This document shows positions 16,552 to 23,783 of a stretch of 38,890 nucleotides of DNA, piece by piece; within the stretch, counting starts at the first letter, position 1, and every line of letters starts with the position of its first letter. A program made the translations under genes and the position numbers. This stretch comes from Candidatus Woesearchaeota archaeon (GTDB taxonomy: Archaea > Nanobdellota > Nanobdellia > Woesearchaeales > GW2011-AR4), in NCBI GenBank assembly GCA_016177615.1, contig JACOUX010000034.1, positions 1-38,890 of the forward strand, given 5' to 3'. The notes under the pieces are model-generated. The model saw only the letters and a list, made by a program, of their open reading frames with translations. It was not told the origin of the DNA and ran no database searches.

Positions 16552-17616
16552 TTAACACAAACCCTTAGTAAAATCTAACAATTCTGAAGTTCCTGAAGTC
16601 CACATATAAATTTCCATACAAGCACTTTTTAGCTCTAATTCTATTCCAAGAATGCCATCAGAACATTCTTTAGCTCTTTTGTAACAGCTATTTAGAGCTT
16701 CTTGTTTAGATGTTTCTCCACTCTGCGTCTCAGGGCTTTGTCCCACTAAATCATCTATCAGTTGATCTACTTCGCTTTGTTCGGTCATACAGCAAACTTG
16801 TCCTGAAGGGCAGTCCTTTTGACCTACATCAGAGTATTTAGCGCAGTTGGACGAACATTTGAAAGGTGAATTACATTTATTCATTAACTCTTTTACTTTA
16901 GCTTTGCTTTCTTCCATTGCTTCATCTATAACTTGGTCTACTTTTTCTTTCTGAGTTGTATCTATGCCTATATTTTTTATGTTAGATAAGGCTACTTTAA
17001 CTTCTTTGGTAGAAACCCAATCTCCCCTTATAATTAAATTTAAATTTTCTGATTCTTTTGGCAATTCAAAAACAACAGCTCCAGAAACTGTTAAAGAAGG
17101 CTGAAGTTGTTTGCCAAATTCTAAATAATCAGCAATATAAAAAATATCATCAGAAAGTCTATCAAATTGTCTTTCTTGATTATCAATTACTTTAAATCTT
17201 GGGGTAAATATTTCTTTAGTTTCTTTTGCAGTATTTGTTATATCAAGATAAACCTTTATGAATTTACCATTGGTTTTTTTGTCAGAAAAAGATGTCCCCA
17301 TTTCTGTGAATGTCTCTGCTTTTATTACTTTGTAAGTTAAATAATCAACATTTATATCTTCATTCATAGAATAAATCTTTTCCTTTACTTCTTGTTTTTG
17401 TGGGATTTGTGTTTTAATTTCATCCTCTTTTTGAGATTTTTGTTCAACTTCCTTACCCACATTTCCAGTTATTGCATTAATTTCAGATGTTTTTTGTGCA
17501 GGTTCAGTTTTTGCTTCAGTATTTGTTGGTATTTCTGCTATGCGCTCTGTGCATCCAATTATTAGAAAAATAGAGATTATTGAAATAAACGTATATACAA
17601 CGTTTGATTTCTTCAT
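16552..17616 (-). CDS. DUF4352-type lipoprotein with cysteine-rich C-terminus
   Basis: 354 residues. The N-terminus is a bacterial-style lipoprotein signal: MKKSNVVYTF, a hydrophobic core, then the lipobox LIIGC with Cys22 as the predicted lipidated residue. A Thr/Lys/Glu-rich linker leads to a domain at ~85-205 (DYLTYKVIKAETFTEMG, GKFIKVYLDITNTAKETKEI, VVFELPKESENLNLII) that fits the beta-sandwich DUF4352. A helical charged segment follows, then a cysteine-rich part (CNSPFKCSSNCAKYSDVG, CPSGQVCC, later paired Cys) suggesting disulfides outside the cell. It starts 2 bases after the DUF4064-like gene stop. Confidence 0.75.
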   Translation of the reverse strand: MKKSNVVYTFISIISIFLIIGCTERIAEIPTNTEAKTEPAQKTSEINAITGNVGKEVEQKSQKEDEIKTQIPQKQEVKEKIYSMNEDINVDYLTYKVIKAETFTEMGTSFSDKKTNGKFIKVYLDITNTAKETKEIFTPRFKVIDNQERQFDRLSDDIFYIADYLEFGKQLQPSLTVSGAVVFELPKESENLNLIIRGDWVSTKEVKVALSNIKNIGIDTTQKEKVDQVIDEAMEESKAKVKELMNKCNSPFKCSSNCAKYSDVGQKDCPSGQVCCMTEQSEVDQLIDDLVGQSPETQSGETSKQEALNSCYKRAKECSDGILGIELELKSACMEIYMWTSGTSELLDFTKGLC

Positions 17617-17618
17617 CT

Positions 17619-17951
17619 TTAATCACTCTTTTTTATAACAGCCATTAAGCCAGCTATTATAAGGAGTATAAAAGACAAAGAATAGGCAAAACTTATAGAG
17701 ATTACTCCTCCAACTGCACTCACAATCATAAGCCATCCGCCCAATTTAGTTTTGCTTTTTACTAATGAAGCACCAACAATGCCCAGAATCGAAAATAAAA
17801 TTGCAACCCAGCCTAAATTTACAACCATTGACGCACTTTTAGCACCAAAAGCCCCAGCCAACCCTCCAACCATCAAAGCGAAAATTGCACCAAAAAATCC
17901 GAATATACCTCCAATTAATCCTAAAACAAATTCAACTGTTCTTTTTCCCAT
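17619..17951 (-). CDS. DUF4064-like four-helix membrane protein
   Basis: 110 residues from the ATG at 17951 (the ORF-track TTG at 17954 is replaced because GGGGTG lies 5 bases before this ATG). RTVEFVLGLIGGIFGFFGAI starts a run of four hydrophobic helices with small-residue motifs (VGGLAGAFGA, SILGIVGASLV), in the style of DUF4064. First gene of the membrane operon DUF4064, DUF4352 lipoprotein, TM2, small membrane protein. Function unknown. Confidence 0.7.
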   Translation of the reverse strand: MGKRTVEFVLGLIGGIFGFFGAIFALMVGGLAGAFGAKSASMVVNLGWVAILFSILGIVGASLVKSKTKLGGWLMIVSAVGGVISISFAYSLSFILLIIAGLMAVIKKSD

Positions 17952-18020
17952 CAAAACACCCCAAATTTACCTATATTTGAAAGTCCTATTTAAATAAATT
18001 TCGCTTATCTTTATGTTACG

Positions 18021-18058
18021 CTGATTATCACGCTTTCTTTTATTCTGATTATTACGCT
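18021..18058 (+). repeat. Direct repeat between the membrane operon and the winged-helix gene
   Basis: CTGATTATCACGCT (18021-18034) and CTGATTATTACGCT (18045-18058) differ at one base and are 24 bases apart; GTTACGCT also ends at 18022. They lie directly before the ATG of the winged-helix protein in a 115-base divergent gap, so they are candidate operators for it. Confidence 0.55.
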
Positions 18059-18066
18059 ATGGTTTT

Positions 18067-18321
18067 ATGAATGACGAAATAAGGATATTCTTAGCAAGAA
18101 GTAAATTAAGAGCCAAGATTTTGCAAGAGTTAGAAGATAAGCCCCAGATAGCATCATTTTTGGCAAAGAAAATCAAAAAACATAGAGAAGTTATAAGCAG
18201 AATATTTTTGGATTTACAGAGAAGAAAGTTAGCTGTCTGTACAAATCCGAAAGCTCCGAGCTTCAGATATTATAAAATAACAGAGAAAGGCAAAAAGGTG
18301 CTTAAAGAGTTGAGAAATTGA
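18067..18321 (+). CDS. Winged-helix transcriptional regulator (84 aa)
   Basis: A compact ArsR/MarR-like winged helix. IFLARSKLRAKILQELEDKP is helix 1, ASFLAKKIKKHREVISRIFL the recognition helix-turn-helix, and AVCTNPKAPSFRYYKITEKG the beta wing, ending KKVLKELRN. It is divergent from the membrane operon and next to the direct repeats at 18021-18058, so it probably controls that operon and itself. Ligand unknown. Confidence 0.85.
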   Translation: MNDEIRIFLARSKLRAKILQELEDKPQIASFLAKKIKKHREVISRIFLDLQRRKLAVCTNPKAPSFRYYKITEKGKKVLKELRN

Positions 18322-18365
18322 ATTTTCAAAATCTGACAAAATTTTGTCGAATACGGCAAGGCGAC

Positions 18366-18375
18366 TTTATATAAG
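18366..18375 (+). promoter_or_regulatory. TATA box of the structured segment at 18.4-18.96 kb
   Basis: TTTATATAAG in the gap after the winged-helix gene. A start would be expected near 18396. No coding sequence follows within 700 bases on this strand, so the promoter would serve a non-coding RNA. Confidence 0.5.
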
Positions 18376-18395
18376 CCAAAAAGTTGACCTCTACC

Positions 18396-18965
18396 CCCCT
18401 TTACTGAAGACATAAGAGAATAAACAAAACTGAGCACAAGCTAATGCAAAACGCGCACTATTGCTATACTTTAAGTTTGCAGGAGCTTTCCTCAGAACTG
18501 CCGGAGATAAAGCCATGTGGCTTGTTGTGATTATTTTAACCCACGCCTCTAAAATAGTTGGAAATTGGAATAGATACTCGTATCGTTATGACAATTTCCA
18601 ACACCACTTTAAAGTGGCATAGGCTTGTTTTTTGTTTCAGACTGAAAGGCTGGGGGTTTGTTAAAAGTCGGAGTTTCTGCCTTGCAGATACCGATTTTAA
18701 GCGACTTTGGAGCGGACAAGCCCCTCAAAAAACAAGCCTCAATAGAAAGGAGGCTTGAGAATGGGGAAAGACGTCAAAGGTTGAGGCGGTTGTGATTGAA
18801 ATGAGGAGCGGATTAGTGACGAGTTTTTAATCACGTTCGCCTTTGCTTTGACTGAATTTCAACCGCAACCAGCGCAAATCGATTTAAGTGCAGATTGTTT
18901 GGAACGTGTGAAGAATGAACTCGTGAGAAATTCGGAAAGCCTCTTTGTTGGGCGGGATTAAATAA
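18396..18965 (+). ncRNA. Candidate large structured non-coding RNA (or replication origin)
   Basis: No credible gene in either strand, but dense perfect inverted repeats. In order: AAGCC-ATGT-GGCTT (18510-18523); GTTGGAAATTG/CAATTTCCAAC (18557-18567 with 18592-18602) enclosing GATAC-TC-GTATC; palindrome CCACTTTAAAGTGG (18604-18617); a 14-bp pair AGGCTTGTTTTTTG/CAAAAAACAAGCCT (18621-18634 with 18726-18739) enclosing AAAGTCG/CGACTTT and TCTGC-CTT-GCAGA; and CAAGCCTC/GAGGCTTG (18733-18740 with 18750-18757), which competes for the same bases as the 14-bp pair. Later pairs 18773-18779/18846-18852 and 18786-18792/18860-18866 cross, allowing a pseudoknot. A TATA box lies at the expected distance. 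An origin of the element is the alternative reading. Confidence 0.5.
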
Positions 18966-19122
18966 AAAAAATGAGCTGTCAAATAAACGTCACCCATAAA
19001 AACATGAGCTGTTAAGTTAGAATGGTATAAATTTATTTTTAAGGTATGTTTTTTGAAACTGTTAAGTTTATGTTTGATAAGGGATTTAACATTATTGATT
19101 TTCATATGTAAAAATGTTGGTT

Positions 19123-19947
19123 TTATTCAGAACTTTTAATAAAATTATTTAAACCCACTTTATATTTATTCTCCCACATTTTAACTTCATTTTCATCCAT
19201 GTTTTTAATTATTCCCTTAAATTCATTTGTTGATTCAAATTCTATTAAATATTCTGTAAGACAATCCTTTAATTTATTGCATTTAGAACATAAAAATTTC
19301 AATTTTTCAAAATTATCTTCATAGGTATATGAAGTAGTGATAGGCTGTACTGGTAAATCAACTTCAATAAATGAAAAATTAAGTTTTTTATTTATTACTT
19401 CATCTAATAAATCCAATTCAATTTCATAACCTTCAGATGTAAGACTGATCTCCTTTCCATTAGAATCTAATTTTCCATACCTAAATGCCCATAAACCACA
19501 TTGTCCATCTGGTATTTTATTAGGATAATTATGATATCTCATTAATGAGAACACTTCAAATCTTTCAATTAAATATCTAAAGGAGTCTATGGCTTTATGT
19601 TTGATTCTATGTGCCATAACACAAGACAGGTTAGAATCTGAAATTAATTCTTGAAATATTTCTGATATGTAACTATAAGGAATTTTTCCAGAACCATCAC
19701 AAATAATCACAAAATTAGGAGGTTGGGGCATATTGTTTAGTGCGTCTAATATCATTCTGCCTTTTGGAGAAATTTCCTTAGATTGATTCGTTGCAACATA
19801 TGAATAATCTAAACCTGGAAATCTAACATCAATATGGTTAGCACCTAAAATTGTCAAATCTTTATGTATCTTATTACTTAATTCAAGAGTAATATCTGGT
19901 ATCTTCTTCTCATAGTTTCTTATGGGAAAGAGAAGAGCAATCCTCAT
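19123..19947 (-). CDS. Predicted family 2-like glycosyltransferase (GT-A fold)
   Basis: 274 residues. MRIALLFPIRNYEKKIPDIT starts like a GT-A nucleotide-sugar domain; FVIICDGSGKIP (~82-93) occupies the place of the DxD-type metal site; KIPDGQCGLWAFRYGKL and the glutamate-rich GYEIELDLLDEVINKKLNFS followed by FIEVDLPV match the acceptor-side order of dolichol-phosphate-mannose-type enzymes. A CxxC...C group (CSKCNKLKDC) follows. No membrane helix. It follows the small gene at 20217 by 12 bases with a GAGGA site. Donor and acceptor unknown. Confidence 0.6.
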   Translation of the reverse strand: MRIALLFPIRNYEKKIPDITLELSNKIHKDLTILGANHIDVRFPGLDYSYVATNQSKEISPKGRMILDALNNMPQPPNFVIICDGSGKIPYSYISEIFQELISDSNLSCVMAHRIKHKAIDSFRYLIERFEVFSLMRYHNYPNKIPDGQCGLWAFRYGKLDSNGKEISLTSEGYEIELDLLDEVINKKLNFSFIEVDLPVQPITTSYTYEDNFEKLKFLCSKCNKLKDCLTEYLIEFESTNEFKGIIKNMDENEVKMWENKYKVGLNNFIKSSE

Positions 19948-19959
19948 TTAAATCCTCAA

Positions 19960-20217
19960 CTATTTTGGAGAAGCAGCAATTGTAAATTTGTGTATATCAT
20001 TCAGAGGACCATTAACGGTTATATATGAATCTTTAACCAAAAGCAGATTATTTGCAGGATTGGTCCCTTTTAGTCTATTATCATTTGGGTCAATATACAT
20101 ATATTTAACAAACCTCAAATTAGGATATGCATTTCGTAAATCACCAATGGTTTTAAATTTTGAAAGCACATCGCAAGATTCCCTCAATGGCATTTCTAAA
20201 CTTATATTTTCAGACAT
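19960..20217 (-). CDS. Hypothetical protein (85 aa)
   Basis: Small, mixed alpha/beta: FKTIGDLRNAYPNLRFVKYM, then DPNDNRLKGTNPANNLLL and VKDSYITVNGPLNDIHKF. The helix followed by strands ending in a 'vNGP' turn is reminiscent of beta-grasp (ubiquitin-like) proteins, but there is no C-terminal Gly-Gly and this is only an impression. First gene of the inverted-repeat cassette, with TATA (TATATTTAAA) and GAGGT site upstream. Confidence 0.6.
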   Translation of the reverse strand: MSENISLEMPLRESCDVLSKFKTIGDLRNAYPNLRFVKYMYIDPNDNRLKGTNPANNLLLVKDSYITVNGPLNDIHKFTIAASPK

Positions 20218-20465
20218 TTGATTCCGACCTCTTTTTTAAATATAGATAAAACTAAATGGTTTATCTCGATAAATAAACTAGATGTTGGAGTTTATTTTTA
20301 TTTGTGTACTGGAGTATATAAGTGAGATATTTTCCATATTAACAATAATTATTTTATAATAACTTATATATAAAGATTTCGTTTTTTGACAAGAAAAAAT
20401 TTATAAATATATTTTTTGAAGAATAGGTGACGTTTAGTTGACAGCTTAAAAAAAGAATAAAATAA

Positions 20466-20488
20466 ATGGCTGTTTATTCAACAGCCAT
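20466..20488 (-). terminator. Hairpin over the stop codon of the 130-aa gene
   Basis: ATGGCTGT/ACAGCCAT, 8 bp with a 7-base loop containing the stop codon, followed on the minus strand by a T-rich run (TTATTTTATTCTTTTTTT). Looks like an intrinsic-type terminator. Confidence 0.5.
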
Positions 20489-20866
20489 TTCATTCTCGAG
20501 TTCGCCGAGAATGTTGTAAAGTCGCTTCACAGCTGACTTAAAGCCCTTGGCTTTTGAGTCATTTCGACTCAAATCAGGCGGGGAGTTGGAATAAACCAAC
20601 TTCGCGCTCAAGCCAAGCCGAACTCCATCGATCTGCTTGTGAAGCTTACCGATGTATGTGCCTGCGTCTTTGAACTCAGGCTCATGCTCTTCTTCCTGAA
20701 GAGCTCGGTTTTTGGCTTCAGCCAAGCCAGCATTTATTACTTCGCTGGCTTCTCTTTTTGTGAGGTTTTCGAAATCAACCTCACCATCTACAAAACCCCT
20801 TTTCTGAAGGTTTTGTATAAACCTTAGCTGCTTTTCAGTTGCAGCTATATATTCTTGTGTTTGCAT
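20474..20866 (-). CDS. Hypothetical element protein (130 aa) with ATEKQ-type N-terminus
   Basis: The N-terminal ~55 residues (ATEKQLRFIQNLQKRGF, LTKREASEVINAGLAEAK) match a short helical motif I have seen in proteins of phages and plasmids; its role is not established. The rest is charged, with a basic patch near SRNDSKAKGFKSAVKR, and could bind nucleic acid. The start codon lies inside a perfect palindrome (20859-20875) and a second palindrome is in the leader, so self-regulation is likely. Divergent from the 58-aa gene across the repeat-rich gap. Confidence 0.7.
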   Translation of the reverse strand: MQTQEYIAATEKQLRFIQNLQKRGFVDGEVDFENLTKREASEVINAGLAEAKNRALQEEEHEPEFKDAGTYIGKLHKQIDGVRLGLSAKLVYSNSPPDLSRNDSKAKGFKSAVKRLYNILGELENEMAVE

Positions 20867-20875
20867 TTTGCAAAC
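20859..20875. promoter_or_regulatory. Palindrome spanning a start codon
   Basis: GTTTGCA-TTT-TGCAAAC, 7+7 perfect, covering the ATG of the 130-aa gene. It could be an operator or an mRNA hairpin that hides the start. Confidence 0.5.
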
Positions 20876-21220
20876 CTCAGCTTAGGGGAAGGTAACCTTC
20901 CTTACAGCTATTGATTTGCTGTGGGCATCCACGCCCAGAGTGGACATTCAGCTTGGCTGACAATCTGCGGGAAACCGATTTTCAGAATGGAAATTGGCGC
21001 TGGATACAACGGAGATTATAAGAGAAAACCGAAGAGGTTGTCTTTTATTTCGTTGGGTTTTAACCCGACTCAACCCTGAGTATCAAAACAAAGGCGGTTT
21101 GCCCGTTGTTCGAATTGAACAGCCTTTCCAACAAGAATAATAGAACTTGGAAAGGGAAATATTTTTGTTTGTTGGTGAATGAACCATAAGAACAAAAAAT
21201 CTTTCGGCAAACCGCCGACA
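20876..21220 (+). ncRNA. Inverted-repeat-rich gap: second candidate structured RNA or origin
   Basis: No gene. Repeats on the plus strand: GGAAGGT-A-ACCTTCC (20887-20901); TCAGC-TTG-GCTGA; CGG-GAAA-CCG (a GNRA tetraloop) within a TCTG/CAGA pair near 20964-20986; an 11-bp pair with one mismatch around loop GAAGA (about 21020-21046); GGGTTTTAACCC; GGCGGTTTGCC/GGCAAACCGCC (about 21093 and 21207) enclosing CCTTTCCAA/TTGGAAAGG. A TATA-like TATATATT at 20846-20853 would start RNA near 20875, and CTCAG there can pair with CTGAG near 21076. It lies between divergent genes of a mobile element, so an origin or partition site fits equally well. Confidence 0.45.
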
Positions 21221-21252
21221 AGTATAAAAAGAGGTTCTATTAAATTAATGGT

Positions 21253-21429
21253 ATGAACCAGCAAGGCAATCCAAATATTTCTGAAGAATCTCGCAAGTGG
21301 AGAGAAAGGACTCCTGATTGGCAAGATGTATTAGCTAAAATCTCTAAGGAACGTTCAACAGGTCCAAGAACAGACTTTGGAAAATTTAGGACTTCTTTAA
21401 ATGCTCTAAAAATTGAACAAATAGTTTGA
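21253..21429 (+). CDS. Hypothetical small protein (58 aa)
   Basis: Not in the ORF track. Reads MNQQGNPNISEESRKWRERT then PDWQDVLAKISKERSTGPRT and a basic, helical C-terminus. AGTATAAAAAG about 28 bases upstream supports a leaderless start here rather than at the out-of-frame ATG at 21248. Charged and possibly nucleic-acid-binding; no family recognised. Confidence 0.55.
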   Translation: MNQQGNPNISEESRKWRERTPDWQDVLAKISKERSTGPRTDFGKFRTSLNALKIEQIV

Positions 21430-21473
21430 TTTAGGCTTAATTTTTAAGTAGTGAAAACTTAAAATACATTTTT

Positions 21474-21635
21474 GTGGCTACGCCACTTAGTTATTTGATA
21501 TTTATTTCTCTTGCTCTACCCCTGAGATTTGCCAATTCTATACAATGGATTTTGTATGAAATCCCAAAATGTCTGGCTTAGAGCAAGAACTATGCATATA
21601 TGTTTTAGTTTTGATTGTTTTATTTCTCTTGCTCT
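21474..21635. repeat. Repeats between converging element genes
   Basis: TTTATTTCTCTTGCTCT occurs at 21501-21517 and 21619-21635, with the inverted core AGAGCAAGA at 21580-21588. Hairpins GTGGC-TAC-GCCAC (21474-21486) and GGATTT/AAATCC lie between. The 220-base gap separates converging genes, so double-sided termination or a protein-binding array is plausible. Confidence 0.45.
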
Positions 21636-21649
21636 TGCCTAAAGATTTG

Positions 21650-23578
21650 TTAGTTTTGTACAACTTCAACAACCTCTTTAATCGATTCTTGTATGCGATA
21701 ATAACTTCCATCCCTATAGACTAATCCCAATTCGCATAATCCTTCAATTTGGAACACAGGATTGTTGCAATCTAAATCTTGAACATGATTTACTTGTATT
21801 TTATTGCCATTTTGTTGCATTATTTCTAAGATATACCTCTGAGATTGGGTTAAAAGCTGTTTCTTTGCCATCTCATCTAATTCCTGCTTTTTGACATCAA
21901 TCCAATTTCTGAGCATTGTTCCCCACATAAGCTCTAAAAGCCGGTAATCTTCCTCTTTTGCTGCAAAGCTTGGATCAGGCTCGCATAAACATCTTGTCTT
22001 GATTAGCCCATCTATTAAGCAATTTATATGGTGTTTGTACCTTGCTGTATAAACATCCCTTACTTTTTCCGGCAAAATGTCTGTTTCTGTGTATCTGTTA
22101 TAGACTTCATTCACGTTTTCATTGTCATAAGAGGCCCTGAAGGTCTGCATATAATCATAAATTGACAGCCATTTGTCTTTGTCTATTTTCAGCTTAGTTT
22201 CTTCTTTACCTTCCCCTTTTTCTATAAATTTAATGTGCTTTTTATCCAGGTACCATACCAATAATCTTGACAAAAAAGGATTGTCTATTCTTTCGCATAG
22301 CTCGGGCATTGTTTTAGTGCCATATATATCATTGCTTACAGCCAATAGCTTTGATTTCATTGAGCCTACTAAGCTGCAATTCCCCGAGCCAAATTCCCTG
22401 ACAGAATGCTCTAATAAAGGGTTTAATGCGCCTAATTGTGGCTCTCTATCCTCTTTTGGAATTCTGCATAATATCCTAAGAAACTCATCAACGCAACAAA
22501 CTCTATTAGATTTTATCAATGCTCCCTGCTCAGCCTGGATATTCTTAAAGCTTGGAATCAAGACTTTTAGTGTGCTGCCGGAGCCATCTACTATGTCCTG
22601 GGTTTCGTCCATCTTTTCATGGATTGCTTCTATCCTGAAAGTTTTGCCGGCTCCTTGTCTTGCAATATCGAGCCTGTGCAGTGAATAAGGCTTGTCTCCA
22701 TACTTTGCGCTAAACAGAAATGCAGCATCAAGCTCTTCAAAATAAGAAGGATGCCTGTAGCTATTTCCGTCTGTTCGGCTATAGATAAAGCTAAACAGCT
22801 TATCTTTTGTCAAACTCATATTTTTAACATCTTTAAACAATTCATCATGGTTTTGGTATTTTATGATTCTTGGCTTGGCTTTATTGACAAAAATCAAAGG
22901 CAATTTTAACGATATTTTTGTGTGATGGCCTATGTCCCCTAAATCATCATTTTCTATAAGTATTCCTTCTATAAAATATTCTTCAGAGCTTAATTCTTCT
23001 TCAGAAAAAATAAGATATTTCTTTCTGTTGTAAATCAACTCATAAATAAAGAAATGACCGCATATTTCATCAATTATGCGCCAATGCCTGTAATCTGCCC
23101 TGTCGCCAATAAAGAAAATTTCAAACTCTTCTATGCCTTGTTTGTTTGTCCTTTTTCCTATTTTAAGTAATGATATATTTTCTTTATGCTTGTATTTAGT
23201 GTTTAGTATCTTACCCTTTATTGTTATAGATTTACTTATGATGAATGCTGCTTTTTGGTGTGTTTCATAGATATTCTTTATTGCTTTTTTGATATTTTCA
23301 TAAGGAAGAAGGCTATTTGAATAATAAATGCCATCAGATTCTAAAATATCCGGCATGACTTCTTTGAAATCATCTAATATATCCCCTTTGCCAATTAAGG
23401 CATCGTTAGTTATCTTAGAGAGATTGTCTTCAGGTTCAGATTTAGATTCAAATTTTAGAATTTCCATTTGTTTTTTGTATTCTTCAGGATCATGATTTTT
23501 TAAATCCATTAACTGATTGTATCTTTCTGTATCGGTTTTACCCAGCAATTTCATTATTTCATGTTCTTCGTATGTCAT
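21650..23578 (-). CDS. Divergent MCM-like replicative helicase of the element
   Basis: 642 residues. An N-terminal ~260-residue unknown part precedes an AAA+ ATPase module: Walker A ARQGAGKT (306-313), Walker B RVCCVDEFLRI (~359-369), very close to the MCM consensus CCIDEF, sensor 1 in LLAVSNDIYG (~411-420), and NPFLSRLLVWYLD (~433-445), the place of the MCM arginine finger. A C-terminal winged helix (SQRYILEIMQQNGNKI, LCELGLVYRDGSYYRI) follows, as in MCM. It would unwind the element's DNA. Its start overlaps the Sm-like gene (ATGA). The Walker A differs from the usual MCM GDPGTAKS. Confidence 0.8.
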   Translation of the reverse strand: MTYEEHEIMKLLGKTDTERYNQLMDLKNHDPEEYKKQMEILKFESKSEPEDNLSKITNDALIGKGDILDDFKEVMPDILESDGIYYSNSLLPYENIKKAIKNIYETHQKAAFIISKSITIKGKILNTKYKHKENISLLKIGKRTNKQGIEEFEIFFIGDRADYRHWRIIDEICGHFFIYELIYNRKKYLIFSEEELSSEEYFIEGILIENDDLGDIGHHTKISLKLPLIFVNKAKPRIIKYQNHDELFKDVKNMSLTKDKLFSFIYSRTDGNSYRHPSYFEELDAAFLFSAKYGDKPYSLHRLDIARQGAGKTFRIEAIHEKMDETQDIVDGSGSTLKVLIPSFKNIQAEQGALIKSNRVCCVDEFLRILCRIPKEDREPQLGALNPLLEHSVREFGSGNCSLVGSMKSKLLAVSNDIYGTKTMPELCERIDNPFLSRLLVWYLDKKHIKFIEKGEGKEETKLKIDKDKWLSIYDYMQTFRASYDNENVNEVYNRYTETDILPEKVRDVYTARYKHHINCLIDGLIKTRCLCEPDPSFAAKEEDYRLLELMWGTMLRNWIDVKKQELDEMAKKQLLTQSQRYILEIMQQNGNKIQVNHVQDLDCNNPVFQIEGLCELGLVYRDGSYYRIQESIKEVVEVVQN

Positions 23579-23772
23579 TTCAATACCTCTACTCTTCTTA
23601 TATCAATTAACCGTAAGGCTTCTGTATTTCCATTCCTTTTGAGAATAAGATGGGTGTCTGTAATGCCTTCCAGAATTCCGTCTTTATGCTTTGGAATAGG
23701 GCTTGGCTTGTCTTCTATTATAACTCTTACATTCTTATTAAGAAATCCTTTCCAGTGTTCCAGTTGTTCCAT
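23575..23772 (-). CDS. Sm-like small beta-barrel protein
   Basis: 65 residues. WKGFLNKNVRVIIEDK, DGILEGITDTHLILKRN and ALRLIDIRRVEVL follow the strand order of an Sm/SH3-like barrel: a helix, a loop with the modifiable substrate, and a closing I-rVev strand. It is distinct from the chromosomal LSm at 13559. It overlaps the helicase start by 4 bases and begins 11 bases after the tape-measure-like gene. An RNA-binding or regulatory role in element replication is inferred. Confidence 0.6.
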   Translation of the reverse strand: MEQLEHWKGFLNKNVRVIIEDKPSPIPKHKDGILEGITDTHLILKRNGNTEALRLIDIRRVEVLK

Positions 23773-23783
23773 TTTGTTGTTTT

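Larger units (their letters stand above)
18973..20447. mobile_element. Two-gene cassette bounded by 22-bp inverted repeats
   Basis: GAGCTGTCAAATAAACGTCACC (18973-18994) and, inverted, 20426-20447 match at 20 of 22 positions. Between them lie only a glycosyltransferase-like gene and a small unknown gene, both on the minus strand. A-rich sequence borders both outer ends, so a target duplication cannot be judged. No transposase lies inside, so this may be a non-autonomous cassette; paired protein-binding sites are the alternative. Short repeats CTGTTAAGTT near 19009 and 19058 lie just inside the left end. Confidence 0.4.

Noticed and set aside
18021-18058. CRISPR array
   Set aside because: Only two repeat copies with a 10-base gap, and no cas genes anywhere in the window.
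18558-18758. 66-residue plus-strand ORF inside the structured segment
   Set aside because: It crosses several perfect hairpins, so its sequence is dictated by the repeats; no family resemblance or ribosome-binding site.
18884-19105. 73-residue minus-strand ORF
   Set aside because: It overlaps the end of the structured segment and the left inverted repeat, has no start signal, and its sequence is not protein-like.
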